Origin: Clostridia bacterium
GTDB taxonomy: Bacteria; Bacillota; Clostridia; Oscillospirales; CAG-272
DNA length: 37,881 nt
Direction: 5' to 3'
NCBI GenBank assembly: GCA_017461635.1
Contig: JAFTXK010000095.1
Location: 1 to 37,881, forward strand
Position numbers and translations under genes: made by a program. Position 1 is the first letter of the stretch. Each line of letters starts with the position of its first letter. Below the pieces are notes generated by a model. The model saw only the letters and a list, made by a program, of their open reading frames with translations. It did no database searches and was not told where the DNA came from. Positions 7,432 to 15,671 of the stretch are shown here, piece by piece.

Positions 7432-9957
7432 ATGAAAAAACTACTTGTTGTTGACGGAAACAGTATTCTGAACCGCGCTTATTACGGAGTTCGGATTCTC
7501 ACGAACAGCGAAGGAATGCCTACAAATGCCCTTTTCGGCATTGTAAATATTCTATCAAAGCAGCTTGAAGCAGTCTCGCCCGACTATCTTGCTGTCGCCT
7601 TTGATCTTAAAGCACCTACCTTCAGACATAAAATGTTTGCAGATTACAAGGCGGGCAGAAAGCCCATGCCCGAGGAGCTTGCAATTCAGCTTCCTTATGC
7701 AAAGGAGGTCTGCCGCGCTATGGGCTTTAAGGTACTCGAAAAAGAGGGCTACGAAGCCGATGATATTTTAGGTACTCTTGCTTCCATGGCACATTCCTCA
7801 GAGGACACCGAGGCTTATATTCTGACCGGCGACCGAGATTCGCTTCAGCTTATAACAGAGGATGGCAAAGTGAAGGTGCTTCTTGCGGGAAATACCGAGA
7901 CCTCGGTTATGGACGAGGAAAAATTCAAAGAGAAATACGGAGTTTCCTCAACCGTTTTTGTTGATGTTAAAGCCCTTATGGGAGATTCTTCGGATAATAT
8001 CCCCGGCGTTCCCGGCATAGGTGAAAAAACAGCGCTGAAGCTGATCGCCGAATACGGCTCGCTTAACGGCGTTTATGAATCTCTTGAAACCGCAGGTCAT
8101 TCCGCAGGACTTATGAAAAAGCTCTACGAAGGCAAAGAAAGCGCATATCTTTCTCTTGATCTTGCAAGGATCAACTGTAATGTGCCGCTTGATATCAGCT
8201 TTGAAGAGCTCAAAAACGAAGGCTTTGACCTTGAAAAGCTCGCCCAGCTCTTTACGAAATTCGGTTTTTCTACGCTTTTGAAAAGATTCGGGCTGGATGA
8301 AGCTTCTTCGGCATCAAAAGTCCTTGAAGAATGTGAAAGGATAAATGCAGGCTCAGATTATGCGGATAAGCTAAGCGGAGATATCATTGCGCTTTATCTC
8401 GGAGAAAAGATCTCATTTTTTGACGGCAAAAAGATCATAAATGTAGACGGAGATATTTCCCAGCTCTCTTCTTTGCTTGAAAGCAACAAAAAGATAATTA
8501 CTCATGACTGCAAGTCACTCTATAAAACTCTTGACAGCGCAGGCTCTCACTATCGCGGTGTATATCACGATATTATGCTTTCGTCATATGTGCTTAATGC
8601 TGCAGGGTCCTTTGATCTTCCCCATCTTGCCCTTGAATATCTCGGACTTGCATCGATATCCGAAGGAAGCGAAGCACAGGTGATCTATGCAATTTATGAG
8701 AAGATCACAGAAAAGCTGAGCGAGATCGGTGATTCGGAAAAGCTTCTTTATGATATTGAAATGCCGCTTGCCGCAGTGCTTGCCGATATGGAGATCGCAG
8801 GCTTCAGAATTGATACCGACGGGCTCAAGAAATACGGTGAAAATCTCGATATGCTGGCAAAGGATCTGGAAAACCGCATATATTTCTCGGCAGGCCGTGA
8901 ATTCAATATCAATTCCCCCGCGCAGCTTGGCAGCGTTCTCTTTGAAACTCTGGGACTGCCCGCAGGTAAAAAGACAAAATCCGGCAGTTATTCCACAGGG
9001 GCGGACATCCTCGAAAAGCTCCGTCCTCATCATCCAATAATAGAGGATATCCTCGAATACCGCAAGGTCACAAAGCTGAAGAGCACTTATGTCGAAGGTC
9101 TTATCAAGGTTGCAGATGATAGCGGAAGAGTACATTCCTGTTTTAATCAGACGGGAACTACAACGGGGCGTCTTTCTTCGAGTGAACCGAATCTGCAGAA
9201 TATACCGATAAGGACCGAGCTCGGGCGCGAGCTTCGCAAATTCTTTGTTCCCGAGGGCGAGGATCACAGGCTGATCGATGCCGACTATTCCCAGATCGAG
9301 CTCAGAGTTCTGGCATCGATTTCCGGAGACGAGGCAATGACATCTGCCTTCATATCGGGTGAAGATATCCATGCTTCCACCGCTTCTACCGTTTTCGGTG
9401 TTCCCAAAAATTCAGTGACCACTGAGATGCGTAAACGCGCTAAAGCTATAAATTTCGGAATCGTTTACGGCATGGGCGAATTTTCCCTTGCCGAGGATCT
9501 CGGAATATCGCGCGCTCAGGCAAAAAAATATATAGAAAGCTATCTTTCGGGATATCCCATGGTCTGCGCATATCTTGACGGCATCGTAAAGGACGCCTAT
9601 GAGCACGGATATGTCACAACCCTTTTCGGCAGACGCAGATATATCCCCGAGCTCGCGGGACAGAATAAAAATCTTAAGCATTTCGGCGAAAGAGTTGCAA
9701 AGAACAGCCCGATTCAAGGAACCGCCGCCGACATCATTAAAATCGCCATGATAAACACATCAAAAAAGCTGAAGGAAAGCGGCATTGATGCAAGGCTGAT
9801 ACTTCAGGTGCATGACGAGCTCATTCTTGAAGCACATAAGGATTGCGCCGATCAGGCAGCAAGGATACTCGAGGAATGCATGGAAAATGCAGTAACGCTC
9901 GGCGTTCCCCTTCTCGCCAAGGCGAGCATAGGAAAGACTTGGTTTGATAATAAATAA
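7432..9957 (+). CDS. polA: DNA polymerase I
   Basis: An 841-residue polymerase used in repair and Okazaki-fragment processing. The start is the ATG at 7432 after AAGGAG (7420-7425); upstream in-frame codons lack a ribosome site. The N-terminal 5'-3' exonuclease (about 1-290) has VVDGNSILNRAYYG, YEADDILGTLA, GDRDSLQL and GDSSDNIPGVPGIGEKTA. The middle domain keeps the exonuclease-like fold but shows IIALYL where proofreading enzymes have DTET, so 3'-5' proofreading is probably absent, as in Taq and Bacillus Pol I. The polymerase domain has motif A (DADYSQIELRVLA), motif B (KRAKAINFGIVYGM) and motif C (LQVHDELILEA). In many clostridia polA is followed by coaE; here coaE lies about 23 kb away. 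Confidence 0.97.
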   Translation: MKKLLVVDGNSILNRAYYGVRILTNSEGMPTNALFGIVNILSKQLEAVSPDYLAVAFDLKAPTFRHKMFADYKAGRKPMPEELAIQLPYAKEVCRAMGFKVLEKEGYEADDILGTLASMAHSSEDTEAYILTGDRDSLQLITEDGKVKVLLAGNTETSVMDEEKFKEKYGVSSTVFVDVKALMGDSSDNIPGVPGIGEKTALKLIAEYGSLNGVYESLETAGHSAGLMKKLYEGKESAYLSLDLARINCNVPLDISFEELKNEGFDLEKLAQLFTKFGFSTLLKRFGLDEASSASKVLEECERINAGSDYADKLSGDIIALYLGEKISFFDGKKIINVDGDISQLSSLLESNKKIITHDCKSLYKTLDSAGSHYRGVYHDIMLSSYVLNAAGSFDLPHLALEYLGLASISEGSEAQVIYAIYEKITEKLSEIGDSEKLLYDIEMPLAAVLADMEIAGFRIDTDGLKKYGENLDMLAKDLENRIYFSAGREFNINSPAQLGSVLFETLGLPAGKKTKSGSYSTGADILEKLRPHHPIIEDILEYRKVTKLKSTYVEGLIKVADDSGRVHSCFNQTGTTTGRLSSSEPNLQNIPIRTELGRELRKFFVPEGEDHRLIDADYSQIELRVLASISGDEAMTSAFISGEDIHASTASTVFGVPKNSVTTEMRKRAKAINFGIVYGMGEFSLAEDLGISRAQAKKYIESYLSGYPMVCAYLDGIVKDAYEHGYVTTLFGRRRYIPELAGQNKNLKHFGERVAKNSPIQGTAADIIKIAMINTSKKLKESGIDARLILQVHDELILEAHKDCADQAARILEECMENAVTLGVPLLAKASIGKTWFDNK

Positions 9958-9960
9958 TCG

Positions 9961-9992
9961 AAAAATCCGCCTGCGGCTGCAGGCGGATTTTT
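9961..9992. terminator. Bidirectional terminator between polA and spoIIIAH
   Basis: A perfect hairpin with arms 9961-9974 and 9979-9992 (core CCGCCTGC, GGCT loop) flanked by A5 and T5 can end transcription of the two converging units. Confidence 0.92.
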
Positions 9993-9993
9993 A

Positions 9994-10572
9994 TCATTTA
10001 CTGATAATATTTATATTTTCGGGCAGAATTCCCGTCTGCTCGTAAACGATCTCGTTTATCTGGGATATCTGTGTATCAAGAAGCTCCTCGCCCTTGACTA
10101 TAACACTGACCTTACCGCCGCTTACAACTGCAACACACTGTTCAAAGCCCTTTGAAACCACAAGTGTTTCGATATTCGATTCGTTCTCCATATCAGCGGC
10201 GATCTGACCGATCTCACCAAGTGCCATTTCCTTTGCCGCCGCATCTGCGCTTTCGTTGTCAACAACGCTCTGGAGAACCTCCATTGCCTCGTCTCTTGCC
10301 CTCTGACGGTTGATAAGCGAGGTTGCAAAATAGCTGTCTGCATCATCGCCTTCAGCTCCACTGAGGACTTCTCCGCTCGAAGCATTACTGCCGTCCATGC
10401 CCACAGCCGCCGAATAATCGAAGCCGTCTTTGTTATCAGAACCGCCGAAAAGAAGTACATTCAGTACGATAGCCGCGCCGATAAGCAGTACACTGCAAGC
10501 GATCATTGCATTCCGCTTACCGATCTTTGTAAAAAATTTTTTAGCCTTTTCCCATGTTTCTCTGAGTTTCAT
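9994..10572 (-). CDS. spoIIIAH: Stage III sporulation protein AH
   Basis: A 192-residue mother-cell membrane protein that in Bacillus binds forespore SpoIIQ to form the feeding-tube channel across the intermembrane space. A basic N-terminus and one transmembrane segment (about residues 22-43, MIACSVLLIGAAIVLNVLLF) precede a Ser/Asp-rich linker and a C-terminal domain related to the YscJ/FliF ring-building fold, with INRQRARDEAMEVLQSVV and a final ILPENINIISK. The family in B. subtilis is about 218 residues, so this is slightly short. GGAAGGAG precedes the ATG. It is the last gene of the spoIIIA operon and converges on polA. No spoIIQ gene is present in the window. Confidence 0.93.
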   Translation of the reverse strand: MKLRETWEKAKKFFTKIGKRNAMIACSVLLIGAAIVLNVLLFGGSDNKDGFDYSAAVGMDGSNASSGEVLSGAEGDDADSYFATSLINRQRARDEAMEVLQSVVDNESADAAAKEMALGEIGQIAADMENESNIETLVVSKGFEQCVAVVSGGKVSVIVKGEELLDTQISQINEIVYEQTGILPENINIISK

Positions 10573-10628
10573 AATGATCTCCTTCCGAATTTTACTGTTT
10601 TTGGCTTGATATAAGATATGGTTTTAAT

Positions 10629-10985
10629 CTACTTTTTATGACTTGGCGAAGTATCTTTTTCCGCTCCCGTAATATAAATTCTGTTTGTCGGCACTGCGCA
10701 AGAAGCAGAGATAAGAGAAAGAAGCCGATTTACAACCTCAGGATCGTCACCCCCGTCGCAGACTATGCCCACACCGCATATTTCGCTTTCGTCAAAGGTC
10801 AATGCAACCGTAGCTTCGCCTACCCCCTTGACTTTCTCGCATAAAGTACGTATCTTTTCCTCTGCTTGACTTTCAATGCTTGATCCGTAGCCGCCAAAAT
10901 CGCCTATCATCAAGGCAATTCCGATAACTGCCGCAAGAACCGCAAAAAGCCATTTGATTTGAAATTTTTTTAATATTTTTATCAC
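10629..10985 (-). CDS. spoIIIAG: Stage III sporulation protein AG (short form)
   Basis: A component of the SpoIIIA-SpoIIQ channel that forms a large oligomeric ring in Bacillus. One N-terminal transmembrane segment (WLFAVLAAVIGIALMIGDFG) is followed by a periplasmic-facing ring-building domain with EEKIRTLCEKVKGVGEATVA and VVNRLLSLISASC. At about 118 residues it is much shorter than the B. subtilis protein (about 229), lacking most of the linker and inserted region. The start is uncertain: I chose GTG at 10985, 7 bases after the spoIIIAF stop; GTG at 11012 would overlap spoIIIAF by 20 bases and add nine residues. Neither has a strong ribosome site. Assignment rests on the fold pattern and on position between AF and AH. 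Confidence 0.85.
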   Translation of the reverse strand: MIKILKKFQIKWLFAVLAAVIGIALMIGDFGGYGSSIESQAEEKIRTLCEKVKGVGEATVALTFDESEICGVGIVCDGGDDPEVVNRLLSLISASCAVPTNRIYITGAEKDTSPSHKK

Positions 10986-10992
10986 TCCATTC

Positions 10993-11475
10993 TCAGCTGA
11001 CAATACATTCACAGCCGATTTTTTCTGACAGAAGCTTCTCGATCCTTCTCGGATTTTTAAATATTCCGCCGCCCGAAAGCTCTACAGTGATTTTTTTGAT
11101 TTTAAAAGCATCATTCTCTGAGATAAGCTCACAATTAACCGAAAAATCTTCCTTTTCAAGATCAAATTCTTCCATCAAAAGCTCAGTAACGGCATTCTCT
11201 GAATTTTCCTCGGTAATATCGGAGAAAGTGCTTTGCCAGATATCTTCATAGCTTGCCTTTTGCGATTCGGTTAATCGATCAATGATCTCGTCCGAACTGA
11301 AATCAAAAGCACCGACAAGGGATATAATTGGCTTTCCTACCGCAGTAATAAGAAGAAGAGACATAATGAGAGACACTGCTTTTTTTAGCCCCTGCCCTTC
11401 GCCATCCGGGCATATTCCCGAGGCAATGCTTCCAAGAGCCGCTACTGCAATGACCGAAAGAATATAACCCTTCAT
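10993..11475 (-). CDS. spoIIIAF: Stage III sporulation protein AF
   Basis: A 160-residue membrane protein of the SpoIIIA complex. The start is the ATG at 11475: GGGAGG lies 6 bases upstream and the spoIIIAE stop ends two bases before; an upstream in-frame ATG at 11496 is less likely. Two hydrophobic helices (about residues 3-22 and 30-50, with CPDGEGQGLKKAVSLIMSLL) precede a cytoplasmic or intermembrane domain ending in a ferredoxin-like fold (VELSGGGIF, KLLSEKIGCECIVS). The length is close to the family norm of about 200. It is tightly coupled to spoIIIAE and spoIIIAG. Confidence 0.9.
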   Translation of the reverse strand: MKGYILSVIAVAALGSIASGICPDGEGQGLKKAVSLIMSLLLITAVGKPIISLVGAFDFSSDEIIDRLTESQKASYEDIWQSTFSDITEENSENAVTELLMEEFDLEKEDFSVNCELISENDAFKIKKITVELSGGGIFKNPRRIEKLLSEKIGCECIVS

Positions 11476-11476
11476 C

Positions 11477-12628
11477 TCAACCTCCCGCGGCGGCACTGCA
11501 TCTGATAAAGAGCGTCAGCGCATATATGAAGATAACCGAGCATATCGAGCAAACCGCCATCATATATCCGTAAATATTCCCTATCTCGGAAAGAAGCCTT
11601 CCCTCTCGCTCACAGCCCATCATCTTTGCGGCAGATGAAGAAATATTCACCGCGCTCCTCCCCAAAGCAAGGGAAATAAGCGGCGGCAAAAGAAGTATAA
11701 TGATCACAATTATAGCAATACCGCCTACCGCGCTTCTTATATATTCAACACTTGCCGCTACCGTTCTGAGTGAATCGCCGACTGCTCCTCCAACCACGGG
11801 AATGAAGGAACCGACAGCATATTTCGCCGCCCTCGCACTAAGGCTGTCGGCTTTTGCGGTAAGCTGATTCTGCATTCCCATGACAAGTGCCATTATTGCC
11901 ATAAGAAGCCCGAGACCGTAAGTATACATCCGCTTGAAGGTTCCTGAGATCTCGCCGAGAGAAAGATGCGAAGAGAATGCAGATGCCGCAGAGAAAGCAA
12001 GGCAAATACCAACTGCTGGCATAAGGGTTATTCCGCAGAGGTTTTCGCAGATGGAAAGAAACAGACTGAGCGAAGCTGTTCCTGCCGCCGCTGTGCTAAC
12101 ATTTCCTCCCGCCGCATAGAGCACTCCGATGAGAGGTATCATTGAATTGACCAAAGTCAGAAGTCTCTCAAGAAACTGATCTGCCATACGTATCATTTCC
12201 GTCTGCTCGCCTATAACGGCGGCAACTATTGCGGCGGTGGTGCAAAGACTGAAGGGCTCGCGCAAAGCTTTATTTCCCATACTTCCGAACATTGCATGCG
12301 CAAGCGCCGAAAGAAGCACAAGAGCCATCAGCCTTGCAAACATCCCGAGGGCATCCTTCATATAAAATCCCAACATGTCAAGAATTATCCCGAGGAATCC
12401 TACAGGCTCGGTAAGCTCTGTTACAGCCTCGGTCCGCTCTGTCACATCCTCCGAGAATATCCCACGCGGCAGAAGCTCGGCGATCTCATCAGGTATGCTT
12501 GAAATGAAGCTGTTATATTCCTTTTCGTAATCAACTGCAGGCGGTGCAAGGTCATCCGTTGCCGAAAGCGGAAGCGTAAAAAATATCATTACCAAAATAA
12601 GAATGATGGCTCGGAATTTCGCTACCAT
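11477..12628 (-). CDS. spoIIIAE: Stage III sporulation protein AE
   Basis: A 383-residue polytopic membrane protein of the mother-cell SpoIIIA complex, required for late forespore gene expression. A signal-like hydrophobic N-terminus is followed by an acidic extracytoplasmic stretch, then about seven membrane helices from residue 100 on. Typical family features are GMFARLMALVLLSALAHA, GNVSTAAAGTASLSLFLSICENL and SFIPVVGGAVGDSLRTV. It overlaps spoIIIAD by 7 bases, with GAGG inside the end of AD acting as its ribosome site. The length matches the family (about 400). Confidence 0.95.
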   Translation of the reverse strand: MVAKFRAIILILVMIFFTLPLSATDDLAPPAVDYEKEYNSFISSIPDEIAELLPRGIFSEDVTERTEAVTELTEPVGFLGIILDMLGFYMKDALGMFARLMALVLLSALAHAMFGSMGNKALREPFSLCTTAAIVAAVIGEQTEMIRMADQFLERLLTLVNSMIPLIGVLYAAGGNVSTAAAGTASLSLFLSICENLCGITLMPAVGICLAFSAASAFSSHLSLGEISGTFKRMYTYGLGLLMAIMALVMGMQNQLTAKADSLSARAAKYAVGSFIPVVGGAVGDSLRTVAASVEYIRSAVGGIAIIVIIILLLPPLISLALGRSAVNISSSAAKMMGCEREGRLLSEIGNIYGYMMAVCSICSVIFIYALTLFIRCSAAAGG

Positions 12629-13008
12629 GAGAGCATTTCCTCGGCCGCCGTAAGGACCTCGTTAAAAAGCGGCAGTGCCAGCAGGAGCAGTTCTATCTTC
12701 CCCACAGTTTCAACTCCGCCGGCAATACTGTTTTCACCGCAATCTCTGCATATACCGGAGGTAATTTGTGTGAGATATGAGATCCCCAAAGCCTTCATAA
12801 CGATCCTTCCATATTCTATCAGCCCGCTTTTTTCAACGGTTTTATCGGCAAATGACACAAGAGGTGACAGCATTGAAAGCGCAGTACCGATAAAAAGAAC
12901 AGCGGAGGCAAATCGCAAAAGAGGGGCATAATTTTCTCTGAGGCTTTTTACGCAAAGCAGAGCGGCAAGGCAAAGTATTCCTGCTCCGCAGATCTTTACC
13001 GCGCTCAC
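12622..13008 (-). CDS. spoIIIAD: Stage III sporulation protein AD
   Basis: A 128-residue membrane protein with about four helices, related to SpoIIIAC in its N-terminal half. Visible: VKICGAGILCLAALLCVKSL, RFASAVLFIGTALSMLSPL and a conserved region YLTQITSGICRDCGENSIA typical of the family. The start is a GTG that overlaps the spoIIIAC stop as GTGA, which points to translational coupling. It belongs to the SpoIIIA transport-like complex. Confidence 0.93.
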   Translation of the reverse strand: MSAVKICGAGILCLAALLCVKSLRENYAPLLRFASAVLFIGTALSMLSPLVSFADKTVEKSGLIEYGRIVMKALGISYLTQITSGICRDCGENSIAGGVETVGKIELLLLALPLFNEVLTAAEEMLSW

Positions 13009-13199
13009 AGCCCGAATACCGTGCGGACAGTCTCGAAAAGAGTTCCCACCTCGCCAACGAGCATAAGAAGCACCACAACTATTCCCGTTACCGTCACCAT
13101 CATAGCTTGCTCATCCCTTCCCGTTTTGCCGAGGATCTGAACCGCCGCCGAGATCAGAACCCCCATTCCCGCAACCTTCAGTACAAGAGATACATCCAT
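13005..13199 (-). CDS. spoIIIAC: Stage III sporulation protein AC
   Basis: A 64-residue two-helix membrane protein, the normal length for SpoIIIAC. It has VAGMGVLISAAVQILGKTGR between the helices, the family's most conserved stretch, and GIVVVLLMLVGEVGTLFETV in the second. AAAGGA lies 12 bases before the ATG. A gap of 22 bases separates it from spoIIIAB, and it overlaps spoIIIAD by four. Confidence 0.93.
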   Translation of the reverse strand: MDVSLVLKVAGMGVLISAAVQILGKTGRDEQAMMVTVTGIVVVLLMLVGEVGTLFETVRTVFGL

Positions 13200-13221
13200 G
13201 TCTGTTAAATATCCTTTCTTA

Positions 13222-13695
13222 TCAAATTATCAGAATTATGATCCCGAGAGCCGCACAAACCGTGAGGGTGATTATAAGCTTCCGCTTTTTCGGATAATCA
13301 TTTTTTCTTGCCGCAAGACAGCTTTCAAGCTCTCCCGAATAATATTTGCAAAGGCGCAATTGCTCATCGCGATAGCATCTTCCAAGCCCCGATGCAAATG
13401 ACATTATTATTTCTCTTTCCTTTGGATCAAGTCTGTTTTCGGTCAGATCTATCAGCTTTTCAAGACTGATCGCCTCGCCTTCTCTTATTCCGCAAAGCGT
13501 TAAAAAACGCTCGTCCGCTCGCTCAAGGATCTCAGGCACGGGAAGATTCAGCATTTCGATCTGTTTATATATCTCTCTTATCAGCTCATTAAAGCCCCCA
13601 AGTAACTCAACATGCTTTTTTTCCTTTGATATCAGATATAATGAACAAAGAAAAGCAGAGATCAACAAAAGTACCGCCCCTATGATCTTATGCAT
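13222..13695 (-). CDS. spoIIIAB: Stage III sporulation protein AB
   Basis: A 157-residue membrane protein of the SpoIIIA complex, with structural likeness to type II secretion GspF domains reported for the family. It has a transmembrane helix at each end (IIGAVLLLISAFLCSLYLI; LIITLTVCAALGIIILII) and a helical body between, with ELIREIYKQIEMLNLPVPEI and FASGLGRCYRDEQL. GGAGG lies 8 bases before the ATG, and it overlaps the end of spoIIIAA by 8 bases. Confidence 0.92.
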   Translation of the reverse strand: MHKIIGAVLLLISAFLCSLYLISKEKKHVELLGGFNELIREIYKQIEMLNLPVPEILERADERFLTLCGIREGEAISLEKLIDLTENRLDPKEREIIMSFASGLGRCYRDEQLRLCKYYSGELESCLAARKNDYPKKRKLIITLTVCAALGIIILII

Positions 13696-14599
13696 CTATG
13701 AGTCCTCCGATATTTTTTCTGTTTATAAGAGTATATTTGCATAAGCTTTGCCCTTGCTTTCTTTCGAGGGAAAGATAGTTCTCAAATATCCCGGCGCGGT
13801 GAAGCTCGGCAATTTCTTCACGCTCAATAAGTCTCTCTGCACTTTCTCCATGCGCGCTTGCAATTATGGAAACACCGCTGTTTCTCGCCGCAAGGATCGC
13901 ATTTGCCTCGGCACGGCTTCCGATCTCGTCGCATATGATATATTCGGGATTCATCACACGAATGGCTATCTCGATCCCTTCGCCCCTCGGATATCCTTCA
14001 AGGATATCAATATGTAAGTCTTCATTATCAAGCCCCGCGGAAATTTCTCCGTTTGTATCCACAATAGCTACTCTTCTTCCAAGTCTTCCGGATATTTCAT
14101 ATGCAAGAGCACGAAGAAAAGTGGTTTTTCCGCCTCCGGGCGGTGAAAAAATAAGCGTTCCTCCGCCAATATCCACAAGTGAATCGGCAAGATCTTTTAC
14201 ACTCGGCAATAATTTGCACGGCAGACGGATATTTATGGAAGAAATATCATGAACCGCCGTCACCTTTCCGCCGCTCAGAACAGCTCTGCCGCAAACACCG
14301 ATCCTTATGCCGCCCTCAGCTCTGATATATCCCGCACAGACTGTCTCCGCATGGGCATAAACCGAACCTCCGCAAAGCTTATAAAAGACATCCTGCATTT
14401 CCTCTCTGCCTATGCATCTCTCGCCGAGAAAACTTTTTCCCGAAAACAAAAATTCACTTTTTCTGCCCCTTCTCAGCCTTATCTCTTCGGGGTTTCCTCG
14501 GCTTTCACGGCTCGTCCTCTCAAAATCGAGAAATACTGAGCTCGGAAGCGCTTTTTTCACAAAATCGGGCAGGTTGTAAGTCTGTTTCTGAATCATCAT
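13688..14599 (-). CDS. spoIIIAA: Stage III sporulation protein AA (AAA+/secretion-type ATPase)
   Basis: A 303-residue cytoplasmic ATPase thought to energise the SpoIIIA complex. Walker A is FSPPGGGKTTFLRALA (about residue 153), Walker B is MNPEYIICDEIGS (about 218), and NSGVSIIASAHGES follows, as in secretion-type ATPases. The N-terminal domain has EEIRLRRGRKSEF and an YAHAETVCAGYIRAEGGIRI stretch typical of the family. I chose the ATG at 14599, 7 bases after GGGGAG; a TTG one codon upstream is also in frame. It is the first gene of the operon. It lies behind a terminator hairpin, and no sigma-E promoter could be identified with confidence. Confidence 0.96.
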   Translation of the reverse strand: MMIQKQTYNLPDFVKKALPSSVFLDFERTSRESRGNPEEIRLRRGRKSEFLFSGKSFLGERCIGREEMQDVFYKLCGGSVYAHAETVCAGYIRAEGGIRIGVCGRAVLSGGKVTAVHDISSINIRLPCKLLPSVKDLADSLVDIGGGTLIFSPPGGGKTTFLRALAYEISGRLGRRVAIVDTNGEISAGLDNEDLHIDILEGYPRGEGIEIAIRVMNPEYIICDEIGSRAEANAILAARNSGVSIIASAHGESAERLIEREEIAELHRAGIFENYLSLERKQGQSLCKYTLINRKNIGGLIDA

Positions 14600-14619
14600 C
14601 AAATCACTCCCCGATAAAT

Positions 14620-14658
14620 ACTATTCGGCGGAGAGAAAAAAAATAACCGCCGAATAGT
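14620..14658 (-). promoter_or_regulatory. Second hairpin in the spoIIIA leader, mutually exclusive with the terminator
   Basis: ACTATTCGGCGG and CCGCCGAATAGT (14620-14631 and 14647-14658) form a perfect 12-bp stem. The 14647-14658 arm also belongs to the upstream terminator stem, so the minus-strand transcript can form only one of the two. The hairpin ends about 8 bases before the spoIIIAA ribosome site. Confidence 0.5.
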
Positions 14659-14674
14659 AATTCGGCAGTTATTT
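14634..14674 (-). terminator. Terminator between the MBL-fold gene and spoIIIAA
   Basis: On the minus strand AAATAACTGCCGAA (14661-14674) pairs with TTCGGCGGTTATTT (14641-14654), with one G-U pair and a six-base loop, followed by eight T residues. It begins four bases after the stop codon. Confidence 0.9.
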
Positions 14675-14678
14675 TTGT

Positions 14679-15551
14679 TTAATCCCTGTATTCAAGCCTT
14701 TTTCCGTTACAGACATAAACAAGATCTCCAAGCTCGTCTGTACGGTGATATTCTATGTTTCTTTCATTCAGCAATGCCACTATCTCTCGGTGTGGATGGC
14801 CATAGCTGTTATCCTTTCCGCAGGAGATCGCCGCAATGCTCGGTGTCACAGCATTTATGAAATCTTCGGAGCTTGATGTTGAAGATCCGTGATGCCCCAT
14901 TTTAAGAAAATCGCAATCAAGATCGAATATAGAATATTCCCGGAGGATGTCTTGTTCCTGTATTGCTTCCGCATCGCCCGTAAACAGCATGCGAACTGCA
15001 CCGTATGTGATCCTTGTAATAACGCTGGTATTATTCAGATCGCGTTCTTCTCCGACAACTATAGGTCCCATTATCATGATCTCAACATCGCCCACATAAT
15101 ATTTCATATCCGGTTCTGCTTCTATTATGTTGGCTTCACTGCGCTCGAGAGCATCGAGCAGCTTTTCAAAGGTGTTCGTCGTTGTGACCGCGGGCGACAT
15201 AATGACATTTCTCACCTCATAATTATCCATTATCATGTCCGCACCGCCTATGTGATCTTCATGCGGATGGGTGAAAATGCAATATTCAAAGCTGTCAACT
15301 CCGACAGAATCAAGATAATTCGAGAGAGCAGTCTCGGATTCGCCCGTACCTGCATCTATGAGGATATTTCCAGCCTCGGTCTTAAAAAGAACGCTGTCAC
15401 CCTGACCTACATCGATAATATGCATTTCGACAGTACCCTCAACAAGAGATGCGGCTTCTTCTCTGTTAAGATATCTGAAGACTGCTATTATAAGGAAAAT
15501 AAGTATTATGACAATATCAATAGTTAACTGCTTCTTGGTTTTTTTCTTCAT
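14679..15551 (-). CDS. ComEC/Rec2-type metallo-beta-lactamase-fold hydrolase, membrane-anchored
   Basis: A 290-residue protein with an N-terminal transmembrane anchor (IDIVIILIFLIIAVFRYL) and an extracytoplasmic MBL-fold domain. It has HIIDVGQGDSVLF, NILIDAGTG, the metal motif THPHEDHIGG, TGDAE and KMGHHGSS, all as in the C-terminal domain of the DNA-uptake channel ComEC, but it lacks the competence channel helices. Stand-alone proteins of this type are common in clostridia, and their substrate is generally unknown; nuclease or phosphodiesterase activity is inferred. GGAG lies 6 bases before the chosen ATG at 15551; a TTG four codons upstream sits inside that ribosome site. It has its own promoter and terminator. 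Confidence 0.88.
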   Translation of the reverse strand: MKKKTKKQLTIDIVIILIFLIIAVFRYLNREEAASLVEGTVEMHIIDVGQGDSVLFKTEAGNILIDAGTGESETALSNYLDSVGVDSFEYCIFTHPHEDHIGGADMIMDNYEVRNVIMSPAVTTTNTFEKLLDALERSEANIIEAEPDMKYYVGDVEIMIMGPIVVGEERDLNNTSVITRITYGAVRMLFTGDAEAIQEQDILREYSIFDLDCDFLKMGHHGSSTSSSEDFINAVTPSIAAISCGKDNSYGHPHREIVALLNERNIEYHRTDELGDLVYVCNGKRLEYRD

Positions 15552-15582
15552 GTTTTTCTCCAAAAAATCTTATTTTATGATA

Positions 15583-15611
15583 ATTTTACAACATTTTCAA
15601 AAAAAATTCAA
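15583..15611 (-). promoter_or_regulatory. Promoter for the MBL-fold gene
   Basis: TTGAAT (15606-15611) and TAAAAT (15583-15588) on the minus strand are 17 bp apart, back to back with the rpsF promoter. Confidence 0.55.
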
Positions 15612-15631
15612 TAGGAAAAGTAAAAAATTGC

Positions 15632-15660
15632 TTGACAAATATATTTTTGTATGTTATAAT
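15632..15660 (+). promoter_or_regulatory. Strong promoter of rpsF-ssb-rpsR
   Basis: TTGACA (15632-15637) and TATAAT (15655-15660) match consensus with a 17-bp spacer and a TG extended -10. Confidence 0.9.
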
Positions 15661-15671
15661 ATCAATTCGAA

